A stretch of 64,000 bases of DNA from Zoogloea dura (GCF_012927165.1 NZ_JABBGA010000001.1:248001-312000), one strand, 5' to 3'; shown: positions 46,686 to 56,216, numbered from the stretch's first letter. Numbers and translations: made by a program. The notes: generated by a model from the sequence alone, not told the origin.

Positions 46686-47117
46686 TCAGTGACGGGCAAA
46701 CACGCTGCTTGAACCATCTGTCCTGACGAGCAGCGTTTCATAGGGAACCGGCCTGGCGCTTTCCATCCCTGGTGAGCCGGGTGGCATGGAGGGCACAGCC
46801 AGGCCGATGGCCCTGGGCCTCTCCTTCAGCAGGCGCCGGACATCCGCGGCAGGCACATGCCCCTCGATGAGGTAGCCCCCCACCTTGGCCGTGTGGCATG
46901 ACCCGTAGGCTTCGGGCATGCCGAGTTGCCTGCGCTGCCCCGGAACATCGGGCACGTCATGGGCGCTCACCTCGAAGCCCTGGGCGCGCATGTGCTCGAT
47001 CCATTTGGTGCAGCATCCGCAATAGGGGCTCTTGTAGACGTCGACCTGAGTTCCGGCCAGGGCGGCACCCGCAATCAGGCCCAGGATGGACGACACCACC
47101 AGTGTCTGCAGATTCAT
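46686..47117 (-). CDS. DUF411 metal-binding periplasmic protein
   Basis: 143 residues. Signal peptide (VVSSILGLIAGAALAG), then YKSPYCGCCTKW near residue 28, the Cys motif of DUF411, and GSCHTAKVGGYLIEGHVPAA near 72. These proteins are found in copper and silver resistance clusters and are thought to bind the metal. First gene of the cus operon; an ATTAC-N6-GTAAT palindrome lies 69 bp upstream of its start. Confidence 0.88.
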   Translation of the reverse strand: MNLQTLVVSSILGLIAGAALAGTQVDVYKSPYCGCCTKWIEHMRAQGFEVSAHDVPDVPGQRRQLGMPEAYGSCHTAKVGGYLIEGHVPAADVRRLLKERPRAIGLAVPSMPPGSPGMESARPVPYETLLVRTDGSSSVFARH

Positions 47118-47185
47118 GGCAGATCCTTCAGTGATCGGAAGGCTTCATTGTGACGGCAGCTCCCCGACGGGAAGCTGTCGCAGAC

Positions 47186-47201
47186 ATTACATCTCCGTAA
47201 T
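47186..47201 (-). promoter_or_regulatory. Copper-type operator of the cus operon (ATTAC-N6-GTAAT)
   Basis: ATTACATCTCCGTAAT, a palindrome with 6-nt spacer, 69 bp before the DUF411 gene. The same palindrome recurs at 47982-47997. It resembles the boxes bound by CopR/CusR-type regulators in proteobacteria. No such regulator gene is in the window. Confidence 0.65.
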
Positions 47202-47212
47202 CTCGGGCAGAC

Positions 47213-47836
47213 TCAGTGCCCATGCTTGAAGCCGGGCGGATGGGGGTGGCCCTTTTTCTCCACCGGGGGCTCCGCCGACTGGCCGTGCCGGACATGGCTA
47301 TGCCCGTCACTGGAAGCTACGAGCGCAGCATAGCTGTCGGCCGTCAACCCGGGCAGTTGCTGAAGGAAGGCGACCAGATCCCAGATCGCGTCATCCTCCA
47401 TGCCGCCCACGGACCAGGCCGGCATGCCCGAAGCCTTGATTCCGTGCTTGATGACCCAGAACTGGCGAGCCTGGATGATCCGGGTATCGTCACGCATGCC
47501 CCCGGGCTTGTCTGCCAGCCTGGGGGGCTTGGGGTAGAGCCCCTTCCGGATCTCCGAGTCGGGCGCTGAGGGCGACAGGTGGCACCCTGCGCACATCGCA
47601 TCGTAGTTGCCCGAGCCGCGGCGCACCCTTTCCGGATCGTGGAGATCGACAGGTGGTTTAAGATCCGCCGCCCTTGCCGCTATCGATCGTTCACGGGCGA
47701 ATTCGAGCAGATGATGGATCAGCGGATGATGCGGCTCGTCCGCCGCGACGTTGATGACGCCAAGGTACAGGGCGGCGGCGCCCGACGCTCCGCCCACGAC
47801 CGTCAGGAAGGCCAGGGCGATCAGGGTTCTCTTCAT
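47213..47836 (-). CDS. Periplasmic c-type cytochrome with His-rich tail
   Basis: 207 residues from ATG 47836, with GGGAGAC just upstream. An N-terminal anchor or signal (LIALAFLTVVGGASGAAALY) is followed by one haem site, CAGCH near residue 80, and a possible sixth ligand Met in KASGMPAW near 138. The last 30 residues are rich in His (DGHSHVRHGQ, GHPHPPGFKHGH), likely to bind metal. It lies between two copies of the putative copper operator, upstream of and on the same strand as the cus operon. A link to copper stress is inferred. Confidence 0.82.
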   Translation of the reverse strand: MKRTLIALAFLTVVGGASGAAALYLGVINVAADEPHHPLIHHLLEFARERSIAARAADLKPPVDLHDPERVRRGSGNYDAMCAGCHLSPSAPDSEIRKGLYPKPPRLADKPGGMRDDTRIIQARQFWVIKHGIKASGMPAWSVGGMEDDAIWDLVAFLQQLPGLTADSYAALVASSDGHSHVRHGQSAEPPVEKKGHPHPPGFKHGH

Positions 47837-47981
47837 GGTGGGTCTCCCCGGTTCTGCGTATTGTGATCGTGGGGCTTGGCTCTCTCTGTGTTTGAAAGGC
47901 AGGCCAATGCAGCAGCATTCATCGGGTCCTCCTGTCGTCGACAGTGTGGGGCGCAAAGCCCAACAGCAGACTGACCAGCGC

Positions 47982-47997
47982 ATTACATCCTTGTAAT
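47982..47997 (-). promoter_or_regulatory. Second ATTAC-N6-GTAAT palindrome, upstream of the cytochrome gene
   Basis: ATTACATCCTTGTAAT, the same palindrome and spacing as at 47186-47201, 146 bp before the cytochrome c start and 163 bp before the divergent prc gene. Suggests that one metal-responsive regulator controls both leftward units. Confidence 0.6.
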
Positions 47998-48159
47998 CTT
48001 GATCGGGCCCCGGGCTTCGCGAAGCGCCCGGTTACGAAATTCCGGCCCCGGCACAAGCTCACAGACGAACCCATCAGGGAAAATGCTGTCGACTGCTCTT
48101 CAAGAAGCATGTAGCTTCGAATGCTGCGGTGTGATCCCATGTACTTTGCGGAGTTTCGA

Positions 48160-50310
48160 GTGAAAAAGAGGTTGATCTGGGCCCTTGTTGCAGCTGTTTT
48201 CGCGGTACCGGCCTTGTCTGGCGAGTCCTCGGCGGCGCAGCGTCTGCAGCCTACCGTCGAACAGGCGCAGACGGCCTATCTGAGCGCCCAGCTGCTGGGA
48301 CGCTACCATTACAAGACCCAGCCCCTCGATGATGCGCTGTCCGAGAAGATCTTCGATCGCTACCTCAAGTCTCTCGACCCCGAGCGGCTGATCTTCACTC
48401 AGGCGGACATCGACGGCTTTGCCGATTACCGGACACGCCTCGATGACGCCATTCAGCGCGGCAACCTGGCGATACCCTTCACGATTTTCCAGAAGTTCGA
48501 GCAGCGCACCGTCGAGCGCCTCACCTATGCCCGGGAGCAGCTCCGCCAGGGCTTCGAGTTCGAGGCCCGGGAGAGCTACACCTATATGCGGGACAAGGCT
48601 CCGTGGCCCAAGGACGATGCCGAGGTGCGCGACCTGTGGCGCAAGCGGGTCAAGAACGACTGGCTGCGTCTGCGCCTTGCCGGGAAGGATGACAAGACCA
48701 TCCGCGAGACCCTCGAGAAGCGCTACGACAACTTCCTGGTGCGGGCCACCCGCAACAAGAGCGAGGACGTTTTCCAGATCTTCATGAACGCCTTCGCCAT
48801 GTCGATCGAGCCGCATACGAGCTACCTCGGGCGCAGCGCATCGGACGACTTCGACATCTCGATGAGCCTCTCGCTGGTGGGCATCGGCGCGGTGCTGCAG
48901 GAGCGGGACGAGTACATCACCATCCGCGAGTTGGTGGCGGGCGGCCCGGCCATCCGTTCGGGCAAGCTCGCCGTCGGCGACCGGATCGTCGGTGTCGGTC
49001 AGGCTGAAGGGCCGCTGCAGGACGTGGTCGGCACCCGGGTCGACGAGGTGGTCAAGCTGATCCGCGGTGGCAAGGACACCCGCGTGGTGCTCGACATCCT
49101 GCCCGCCGATGCAGGGCCCGACGGCAAGCATCGCCAGGTGGTGCTCGTCCGCGACAAGATCAAGCTCGAGGAGCAGGCCGCCCGCAAGAGCATCATCAAG
49201 GTCGGTGACGGCCCTGCCCTGCGTCGGATCGGCGTGATCACCCTGCCGGCCTTCTACGAAGACTTCGAGGGGCGTCGCCGGGGCGACAAGGAATACCGCA
49301 GCGCCAGCCGCGACGTGGTGCGCCTGGTGGACGAATTGCGCAAGGAAAAGGTTGATGGCCTGGTGGTGGATCTGCGCAACAACGGCGGCGGATCCCTGCG
49401 CGAGGCGGTGGAGCTGACCGGCCTGTTCATCGACAAGGGCCCGGTGGTGCAGCAGCGGCGCCCGGACGGCCGCATCGGGGTCGAGAGCGACGAAAACGCC
49501 GGGGTTGCCTGGGATGGCCCGATGGCGGTGCTGATAAACCGGGGTTCCGCTTCGGCCTCCGAGATCTTTGCCGCCGCCCTGCAGGACTACGGGCGGGCGA
49601 CCATCATCGGTGAGCAGAGCTTCGGCAAAGGCACCGTCCAGACCATGATCAACCTGGACGAGATCGCCAAGAACGACAAGCCCAAGTTCGGCGACCTGAA
49701 GATGACCGTAGCCCAGTTCTTCCGGGTCAATGGCGGGACGACCCAGCTCAAGGGGGTGATGCCCGACATTCGCTTCCCCTCGGTGGCGGATCCCGACGCC
49801 TATGGTGAGTCGAGCTACGACAACGCTTTGCCCTGGACCCAGATTGACTCCGCCAGCTTCCGGCCGACGGGCAATCTCAAGGACACCATCACCACGCTGC
49901 AGACTCGCCACCAGGCGCGGATCAGCAAGGACAAGAGCTTCCAGGCCCTGCTCGAGGACGTGGCCGAAGCCCGGCGCCTGCGCGAAACCCGCAGCATTTC
50001 GCTGAACGAGTCCGAGAGGCGGCGGGAGAAGGAGAGCCGCGAGGCCCGCCTCAAGGCCCGCGAAAAGACCGACGGCCGGGACAAGCTCGCGGCGCTCCTC
50101 AAGGACGATGGACTGCAGAGTGGTGAGCGCAGCCTGGCTGCCGATCTGGCCGCCGAGAAGGCCCGGAAGGACGCCAAGGACATCCTGCTCGATGAAACCG
50201 CCCGGATCGTCGCGGATGACGCGGAACTGCGCCTGAGTCGACCCCAGCTCGCCCTGCGGGACAAGCTCAAGACGATGCCGCCTGCGCCCGCAGGCACCGC
50301 GATCCGCTAG
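48160..50310 (+). CDS. prc: Carboxy-terminal processing (tail-specific) periplasmic protease
   Basis: 716 residues if it starts at GTG 48160, which has GCGGAG 6 nt upstream and is followed at once by the signal peptide (KKRLIWALVAAVFAVPALSG); ATG codons at 48139 and 48121 are in frame but have no ribosome site. PDZ domain near 250-330 (ITIRELVAGGPAIRSGKLAV). Catalytic residues in the family arrangement: Ser465 in GSASASE, Asp476 in LQDYG and Lys490 in FGKGTVQ, spaced +11 and +25 as in E. coli Tsp. A long charged C-terminal region (about 600-716) follows. It degrades proteins with hydrophobic C-termini and trims cell-wall enzymes. Confidence 0.94.
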   Translation: MKKRLIWALVAAVFAVPALSGESSAAQRLQPTVEQAQTAYLSAQLLGRYHYKTQPLDDALSEKIFDRYLKSLDPERLIFTQADIDGFADYRTRLDDAIQRGNLAIPFTIFQKFEQRTVERLTYAREQLRQGFEFEARESYTYMRDKAPWPKDDAEVRDLWRKRVKNDWLRLRLAGKDDKTIRETLEKRYDNFLVRATRNKSEDVFQIFMNAFAMSIEPHTSYLGRSASDDFDISMSLSLVGIGAVLQERDEYITIRELVAGGPAIRSGKLAVGDRIVGVGQAEGPLQDVVGTRVDEVVKLIRGGKDTRVVLDILPADAGPDGKHRQVVLVRDKIKLEEQAARKSIIKVGDGPALRRIGVITLPAFYEDFEGRRRGDKEYRSASRDVVRLVDELRKEKVDGLVVDLRNNGGGSLREAVELTGLFIDKGPVVQQRRPDGRIGVESDENAGVAWDGPMAVLINRGSASASEIFAAALQDYGRATIIGEQSFGKGTVQTMINLDEIAKNDKPKFGDLKMTVAQFFRVNGGTTQLKGVMPDIRFPSVADPDAYGESSYDNALPWTQIDSASFRPTGNLKDTITTLQTRHQARISKDKSFQALLEDVAEARRLRETRSISLNESERRREKESREARLKAREKTDGRDKLAALLKDDGLQSGERSLAADLAAEKARKDAKDILLDETARIVADDAELRLSRPQLALRDKLKTMPPAPAGTAIR

Positions 50311-50729
50311 TGCCTCGCGGCGGTCCCGGTGTCGGTCAGCCGCCCGAGGTAACGTGAAACCTCGCGACGGGTCTGGGGCACCAGCACCTGAATGGTGTCC
50401 CAGAGCCGCTCCCGCCATTCCCGGATCGGGCCGGCTGGCAGCAGGCTGAGTGCGTCCCAGGCCGGCCAGTCGACCGCCGGCATGCAGGCCTTGTCCTCCG
50501 CTGCAAGCGCACGCGCACTCTCACCCATCAGGGTGAGTCCCTCCAGCAGTTCGTTGCGCAACGCCGGAAAGGCGAAGACGCTACGCATGTCGCGTCCGTC
50601 GGTGCAGCGCTCGATCGCTTCGGCGGCATCCTGCAGATTGCCCAGCAATACCTCACGCAGCACCCGGTTGCAGAGGGGCGCAGGCGATGGGAGGGCTTGC
50701 TGTGGATGAGTCCGTAAAGTCTCGGACAT
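50307..50729 (-). CDS. Unknown small soluble protein
   Basis: 140 residues from ATG 50729, with AGGAA about 7 nt upstream; an ATG at 50780 is in frame but further from a good ribosome site. Mostly helical, for example NRVLREVLLGNLQDAAEAIE and FAFPALRNELLEGLTLMGES, with three Cys and a Trp-rich middle (VDWPAWDALSLL, IREWRERLWDTIQVL). No family recognised. It converges on prc, overlapping its end by 4 nt. Confidence 0.6.
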   Translation of the reverse strand: MSETLRTHPQQALPSPAPLCNRVLREVLLGNLQDAAEAIERCTDGRDMRSVFAFPALRNELLEGLTLMGESARALAAEDKACMPAVDWPAWDALSLLPAGPIREWRERLWDTIQVLVPQTRREVSRYLGRLTDTGTAARH

Positions 50730-50908
50730 GGCTGTGTTCCTGTCTTGAGTCCGGAAAAGCTCCGGGCGCAGCATCTTCATTCATATGCCACGCGGGGCGC
50801 GCATTCTAGCCTGCAGGTAATGACAGGAAGAAGTCGCTCCTGAAACAGAATGTGACGAGAAGCACGGCTGAGTGGTGGTAGAGGCGCGGGAACACTGGGC
50901 AAATCGGG

Positions 50909-50938
50909 CAAAAAAATGGCGACCCCGGAGGATCGCCA
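50909..50938 (-). terminator. Rho-independent terminator of hupB
   Basis: Read leftward: stem TGGCGA/TCGCCA with a 10-nt partly paired GC-rich loop, then a run of seven T. Lies 52 nt after the HU stop codon. Confidence 0.82.
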
Positions 50939-50989
50939 CTTCTGATCGTGTTCAGGGGCAAGCCCCGGACACGGCCCGGATGCCCGGAC

Positions 50990-51265
50990 TTACTTGTTCA
51001 CCGCATCCTTCAGCTTGGAGCCGGCGGAGAACTTGGGCTGCTTGGAGGCAGCGATCTGGATCTCGGCACCGGTCTGGGGATTGCGACCGACGCGGGCAGC
51101 ACGTTCGCCGACAGCGAAGGTGCCGAAACCGACGAGGGTCACGCTCTCGCCCTTGGCCAGGGCTTCGGTGATGATTTCCATGACGCCATCCACGGCGCGG
51201 CCAGCGTCGGCCTTGGTCAGACCACTCTTGCCCGCCAGCGCATCGATCAGTTCAGTCTTGTTCAT
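50990..51265 (-). CDS. hupB: DNA-binding protein HU
   Basis: 91 residues, starting [20 protein letters not shown], with [20 protein letters not shown] near residue 46 and [15 protein letters not shown] at the end: the whole HU fold with the Pro-tipped DNA-binding arms. It compacts and bends DNA. Single gene with its own terminator; the 180-bp gap upstream holds its promoter, with no clear motif visible. Confidence 0.96.
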   Translation of the reverse strand: MNKTELIDALAGKSGLTKADAGRAVDGVMEIITEALAKGESVTLVGFGTFAVGERAARVGRNPQTGAEIQIAASKQPKFSAGSKLKDAVNK

Positions 51266-51447
51266 AGCTCGTATTTGGTAGGTAAAAAAAATGGGTGGAT
51301 ACAGGAGCTGAGGCAGGTGACGCTTTGCGCCTCAAGCGCACTACAACACCCGCGGACGCTAGCTTACCCTGCTCTTTTCCCCCTGTGGCGCCAATCTCGA
51401 GGTATTCCGCGGTTTTCCGGGCGCTTCAGGGCTGAAATGCATGGAAA

Positions 51448-52824
51448 TCAGGCTGTCGCCAGCTCGCGGATCTGCTCCAACGCCTCTTCGATCCGCTCCA
51501 CGGCGATCACCCTCATGCCGGGGATTTCCTGCTTGGGGGCGTTGGCGCGGGGCACCAGGGCGAGGGTGAAGCCGAGTTTCGCCGACTCCTTGAGGCGCTC
51601 CTGCCCGCGTGGCGCCGGCCTGATCTCGCCGGCTAGCCCGACCTCGCCGAACACGACCAGCTCCCGCGGCAGGGGCCGGTTGGTCAGCGACGAGACGATC
51701 GCCAGCAGCACCGCCAGGTCGGCCGCCGGCTCGGCGATCTTGACGCCGCCCACCGCATTGACGAACACATCCTGGTCGAAGCACACCACCCCGGCGTGGC
51801 GGTGGATCACCGCCAGCAGCATGGCGAGGCGGTTCTGCTCCAGCCCCACCGACAGGCGCCGCGGACTCGGGCTGTGGGCGCTGTCCACCAGCGCCTGGAT
51901 CTCGACGAGCAAGGGTCGGGTGCCCTCCTGGGTGACCAGCACGCAGGAGCCCGCCACCTGCTGCCCATGCTGCGACAGGAAAATGGCCGACGGATTGGAG
52001 ACACCCTTGAGTCCCTTCTCGGTCATCGCGAACACGCCCAGCTCATTGACGGCACCAAAGCGGTTCTTGAAGGCCCGCACCAAGCGGAAGCTGGAGTGCG
52101 TGTCACCCTCGAAATACAGCACCGTGTCCACGATGTGCTCGAGCACCCGCGGGCCGGCCAGCGCGCCGTCCTTGGTCACATGCCCGACCATGATCAGGCT
52201 GCTGCTGCCCTGCTTGGCGAAGCGGGTCAGCTGGGCCGCACATTCCCGGACCTGGGCGACCGAACCTGGGGCCGAGCCCAGGGTTTCGGAATAGACGGTC
52301 TGGATCGAGTCGATCACCGCCACGTCCGGCTTGAGCTCGCGCAGGGTCCCCAGGATGCGTTCGAGGTTGATCTCGGGGAGCAACTGCAGGCCCTGCGCAT
52401 CCAGCTGCAGGCGGGAGGCGCGCAGGGCGACCTGTTCCGCCGACTCCTCACCGCTCACATAGAGGGCCCTGAGCTGCACGGACAGCAGCGACAAGGCCTG
52501 CAGCAACAAGGTGGATTTGCCGATGCCCGGGTCGCCGCCGATCAGCACCACGCCGCCTGGAACCAGCCCGCCGCCCAGGACCCGGTCGAACTCGTCGATA
52601 CCGGTGGGGATCCGTGGTGACTCCCGGGGGCTGATGTCCGCCAGGGTCTGCAGGCGCCCGGTTTCGCCAGCCAAGGCGCTGAAGCGCTTGGCCACTGGCG
52701 CTTCCGGTTCCACCACCGATTCGACCAGGGTGTTCCAGGCCTTGCAATGCGGGCATTGGCCCTGCCAGCGGGGCGACTTGCCGCCGCACTCGGAGCAGAC
52801 GTGCTCGGTCTTCGCCTTGGCCAT
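51448..52824 (-). CDS. radA: DNA repair protein RadA
   Basis: 458 residues from ATG 52824. A four-Cys zinc finger (CSECGGKSPRWQGQCPHC) is followed by the RecA-like ATPase with Walker A GDPGIGKSTLL near 99, the RadA-specific KNRFGAVNELG near 255 and a Lon-like C-terminal domain (about 290-458). RadA is a helicase that extends recombination intermediates together with RecA. It starts 4 nt after the alr stop, so the two are co-transcribed. Confidence 0.96.
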   Translation of the reverse strand: MAKAKTEHVCSECGGKSPRWQGQCPHCKAWNTLVESVVEPEAPVAKRFSALAGETGRLQTLADISPRESPRIPTGIDEFDRVLGGGLVPGGVVLIGGDPGIGKSTLLLQALSLLSVQLRALYVSGEESAEQVALRASRLQLDAQGLQLLPEINLERILGTLRELKPDVAVIDSIQTVYSETLGSAPGSVAQVRECAAQLTRFAKQGSSSLIMVGHVTKDGALAGPRVLEHIVDTVLYFEGDTHSSFRLVRAFKNRFGAVNELGVFAMTEKGLKGVSNPSAIFLSQHGQQVAGSCVLVTQEGTRPLLVEIQALVDSAHSPSPRRLSVGLEQNRLAMLLAVIHRHAGVVCFDQDVFVNAVGGVKIAEPAADLAVLLAIVSSLTNRPLPRELVVFGEVGLAGEIRPAPRGQERLKESAKLGFTLALVPRANAPKQEIPGMRVIAVERIEEALEQIRELATA

Positions 52825-52828
52825 GCCC

Positions 52829-53908
52829 CTACCCTCCCCGGACCTGGACCGGCACCCGCGGCGCCAGGGCGCAGAAGAGCTCGTAGCTGATGGTGCCGGC
52901 CGCCGCCGCCACCTCGTCGGCGGCCAGGCCGTCTCCCCACAGGGTGACGGGCGAACCCACACCGGCCTCCGGCAGATGGGTCAGGTCACAGGCCAGCATG
53001 TCCATGGACACCCGGCCCAGGGTACGGGTCCGTCTCCCTCCGACCAGGATGGGGGTGCCCGTGGGCGCATGGCGCGGATAGCCGTCGGCATAGCCGCAGG
53101 CCACCACCCCGACCCGCATCGGGGTAGCCGCCTCAAAGCTGCCGCCGTAGCCGACCCGCTCACCCGGGGTGATGTCCTGTACGCCGATGATCTCGCTGTT
53201 CAGGGTCATCACCGCGCGCAATCCCAGCTGCTCCGCGCTGGCGATATCCGGCATCGGTGAGCCGCCGTAGAGCATGATGCCCGGCCGCACGATCTGCGCC
53301 GTCGCCTCCGGGAAGCGCAGCAGGGCCGCCGAGTTGGCGAGGCTGACCGGCAGGTCGAGCCCCCCCGCAATGGCCTTGAAGCGGGCCAGCTGGGGGGCGA
53401 TCCCCGCCTCGTCGTCGGCCCGCGCGAAATGACTCATAAGGGTGATGCTGCGAACGGCGGGCAGCGCCCGCAGGCGGGCCAGCGCGGCAGGAAAGCTGTC
53501 GGCCGTGAAGCCGAGGCGGTTCATCCCGGTGTTGATCTTGAGCAGGACATCCAGCGGGCCCGCGAGCCTCGTTCTCTCCAGCATGGCCAGCTGGGCATCG
53601 CCATGGATGGTCGGGATCAGGCACAGGCGCTCAATCTCGGGCAGGTCGGCGGGCTCGAAGAAGCCTTCGAGCAGGGCGATCGGCTGGGTCAGCCCGGCCG
53701 CACGGAGCTGGGCGGCCTCGGCGATGTCGAGCAGCGCGAACCCGTCGGCCACCGGGCCCAGGGCCTGGATGGCACGCTGCAGGCCATGGCCATAGGCGTT
53801 GGCCTTGATGACTGCAAAGGCCTTGGCGCTGCCGGCCTTGCTTCTTGCGAGAAGATAATTGTGACGCAGGGCCTCCAGGTCGATGGAGGCACGAATCGGG
53901 CGGGGCAT
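52829..53908 (-). CDS. alr: Alanine racemase
   Basis: 359 residues. The PLP-binding Lys35 is in AVIKANAYGHG; the second catalytic base is the Tyr in RVGYGGSFEAA near residue 250. ACGYADGYPRHAPTGTPILV and GRVSMDMLACDLT complete the family pattern. It makes D-alanine for peptidoglycan. radA follows after 4 nt; a LysR gene ends 4 nt upstream on the same strand. Confidence 0.95.
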   Translation of the reverse strand: MPRPIRASIDLEALRHNYLLARSKAGSAKAFAVIKANAYGHGLQRAIQALGPVADGFALLDIAEAAQLRAAGLTQPIALLEGFFEPADLPEIERLCLIPTIHGDAQLAMLERTRLAGPLDVLLKINTGMNRLGFTADSFPAALARLRALPAVRSITLMSHFARADDEAGIAPQLARFKAIAGGLDLPVSLANSAALLRFPEATAQIVRPGIMLYGGSPMPDIASAEQLGLRAVMTLNSEIIGVQDITPGERVGYGGSFEAATPMRVGVVACGYADGYPRHAPTGTPILVGGRRTRTLGRVSMDMLACDLTHLPEAGVGSPVTLWGDGLAADEVAAAAGTISYELFCALAPRVPVQVRGG

Positions 53909-53912
53909 GGTT

Positions 53913-54827
53913 TCAGGCTTTGCGGGTGGCGCTCAGGCGGCCGATTTCCTCGGTGACGAAATCGGCAAAGGTGTTGACGAGGCGGGAGCGGAACTTGTCC
54001 TTGAGCAGGATGACTTCCAGCGGCGTGTAGAGCTTGGGCTCCAGCGAGATGCCGACCAGGCGCCCGGCCTTGACACCGCTGCGGATCGCCGCCGCCGAGG
54101 CGACGGCAATGCCGAAGCCCTGGGCCACCAGGTGCTTCACGGTGGACAGGCTGCCCAGCTCGGCGGCCACATTGAGGTCCTCGAAGGCAATCCCGGCCGC
54201 GGCGAAGTACTGGTCCAGCAGGTCGCGGATGGCATTGCCGGGCTCCCGATGCAGCAAGGGGTACTCGGCAAGCTGCTCGGCCTGCACTGAGGTTTCGCCG
54301 GCCAGCGGATGTCCGGGGGCGACGATCAGTTGCAGCTCATCCTGGCCCGCGCTCCTGCGATCGAGGGTCGGCTGCTCGGTCACGATCTCGATGAGGCCGA
54401 CATCCAGGTTGCGGTCCATCACACGGCTTTCGATCAGCTGGGAGTTGCCCACCGACACCCGGGGTATCACACGGGGATACTTGCGCTTGAAGCCTTCCAG
54501 CAGGTAGGGCAGCCAGTAGCCGGCAATGGTGGTGCTGGTGCCAAGGTGCAGGATGCCGGACAGCTCGTCGGTGAGTTCGGAGACCCGGGACTCGAGTTCC
54601 TCGGTCAGCCCGAGGATGCGTTCGGCGTAGGCCATCACCAGCTCGCCGGCGGCGGTCAGCGTGACCCGCCCGTGTCCACGATCAAACAGGCGGGTATTGA
54701 ACTGTTCCTCCAGCTGCTTGATCTGGAAGGTGACCGCCGGCTGGGTCATGAACAAGGCTTCGGCAGCCCGCGTGAAGGAGCCGTTGCGGGCTACCGCGTG
54801 GAAAACCTGGAGACGTCGATCCGCCAT
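53913..54827 (-). CDS. LysR-family transcriptional regulator, CbbR/CysL-like
   Basis: 304 residues. N-terminal winged HTH (RLQVFHAVARNGSFTRAAEA, then LFMTQPAVTFQIKQLEEQFN) and a periplasmic-binding-like effector domain from about 90 (LGTSTTIAGYWLPYLLEGFK). The effector domain is closest in feel to CysL/CbbR-type regulators; the effector is unknown. It lies divergent from lplT and 4 nt upstream of alr on the same strand, so it may be transcribed with alr and radA. Confidence 0.88.
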   Translation of the reverse strand: MADRRLQVFHAVARNGSFTRAAEALFMTQPAVTFQIKQLEEQFNTRLFDRGHGRVTLTAAGELVMAYAERILGLTEELESRVSELTDELSGILHLGTSTTIAGYWLPYLLEGFKRKYPRVIPRVSVGNSQLIESRVMDRNLDVGLIEIVTEQPTLDRRSAGQDELQLIVAPGHPLAGETSVQAEQLAEYPLLHREPGNAIRDLLDQYFAAAGIAFEDLNVAAELGSLSTVKHLVAQGFGIAVASAAAIRSGVKAGRLVGISLEPKLYTPLEVILLKDKFRSRLVNTFADFVTEEIGRLSATRKA

Positions 54828-54953
54828 GGTTCATAAATCCGGTTTATGCGTGCCGCCATTGAATCACAACATTGACGGGACCGCCAGAAGTGGCAACGCC
54901 TTCGTGGTATAAAGCGCGGTCCCCAAAATTCACCGAGCTTCCGATTCCCAGCG

Positions 54954-56216
54954 ATGCCCTTCGGTTTCTACATGATCATGGCCGCGCAGTTCTTCTCCGC
55001 GCTGGCCGACAATGCGCTGTTGATCGCTTCCATCTACATGCTGAGGGAGATGCAATCTCCCCAGGAGTACGAACCGCTCCTGAAGCTGTTCTTCACCTTG
55101 TCCTATGTATTGCTGGCCGCCTTCGTGGGGGCCTTCGCCGACTCGATGCCCAAGTGGCGGGTGATGCTGATCAGCAACACGATCAAGATCCTGGGCTGTT
55201 CGATGATGTTTTTCGGGGTGCATCCGCTGGCGGCCTACGCCATGGTCGGGCTGGGTGCGGCGGCCTACTCGCCGGCCAAGTACGGCATCCTCACCGAATA
55301 TCTGCCGCACCGCCTGCTGGTGGTCGCCAATGGCTGGATCGAGGGCCTGACGGTCGGCGCCATCATCCTGGGGACCCTGGTGGGGGGCATGCTGATCAAG
55401 CCGTCCATCTCTCAGACCCTGCTGGGGCTGGACCTGCCTTTCTTGGAAACCGGCATCGACACGGTGCCGGAGATGGCCTTGTGCGTGGTCGGCCTGCTCT
55501 ATCTGATAGCTGCCCTGTTCAACCTCAAGGTGCCGGACACCGGAGTGGACCACAAGGCGCTCAAGTCGAACCCCATTTATCTGATCCACGACTTCAACCA
55601 CTGCCTCAAGCTGCTGTGGCGTGACAAGCTGGGCCAGGTGTCGCTGGCCACCACGACTCTCTTCTGGGGCGCGGGAGCCACTCTCCAGTTCATCGTGATC
55701 AAGTGGGCCGAGCAGGCCCTGCACCTGGACCTCTCGAAGGCCTCCATGCTGCAGGGCGTGGTTGCCGTGGGGGTTGCGTTGGGCGCCGTGCTGGCGGCCC
55801 GCCTTGTGAGCATGCGCTCGTCGGTGAAGGTGATTCCCCTGGGTATCGCCATGGGGGTGATCGTCAATGTGATGATCTTCGTCACCGACATGAATCTGGC
55901 CATGGCGTTGATGGTGCTGATCGGCGGCCTGTCCGGCTTCTTCGTGGTGCCGATGAACGCCTTGCTCCAGTACCGGGGCCACATCCTGATGGGTGCGGGG
56001 CACTCCATCGCCGTTCAGAACTTCAATGAAAACCTGTCGATCCTGATCATGACCGGGCTGTATGCGCTGCTGATCAGCTCCGGGGTTTCGATCAATACGG
56101 TGGTGATGCTCTTCGGCGTGTTCGTGGCAGGGACCATGTACATGGTCAAGCGGCGCCACGACGCCAATCAGCGGGAATTCGACTCGGTCAGCGAGCTCGA
56201 GGACATCCGGCACTGA
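54954..56216 (+). CDS. lplT: Lysophospholipid transporter LplT
   Basis: 420 residues, 11 to 12 membrane helices of the major facilitator superfamily. MAAQFFSALADNALLIASIY near residue 9, AYSPAKYGILTEYLPHRLLV near 103 and ANGWIEGLTVGAIILGTLVG near 125 are LplT hallmarks. It flips lysophospholipids to the inner leaflet for re-acylation. No acyltransferase domain or aas gene is attached here. Next to alr-radA, an order I recall from related bacteria. Confidence 0.93.
   Translation: MPFGFYMIMAAQFFSALADNALLIASIYMLREMQSPQEYEPLLKLFFTLSYVLLAAFVGAFADSMPKWRVMLISNTIKILGCSMMFFGVHPLAAYAMVGLGAAAYSPAKYGILTEYLPHRLLVVANGWIEGLTVGAIILGTLVGGMLIKPSISQTLLGLDLPFLETGIDTVPEMALCVVGLLYLIAALFNLKVPDTGVDHKALKSNPIYLIHDFNHCLKLLWRDKLGQVSLATTTLFWGAGATLQFIVIKWAEQALHLDLSKASMLQGVVAVGVALGAVLAARLVSMRSSVKVIPLGIAMGVIVNVMIFVTDMNLAMALMVLIGGLSGFFVVPMNALLQYRGHILMGAGHSIAVQNFNENLSILIMTGLYALLISSGVSINTVVMLFGVFVAGTMYMVKRRHDANQREFDSVSELEDIRH

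Noticed and set aside
48100-50418. Long leftward frame opposite prc
   Set aside because: prc has catalytic residues and a signal peptide; the reverse frame shows none of these.
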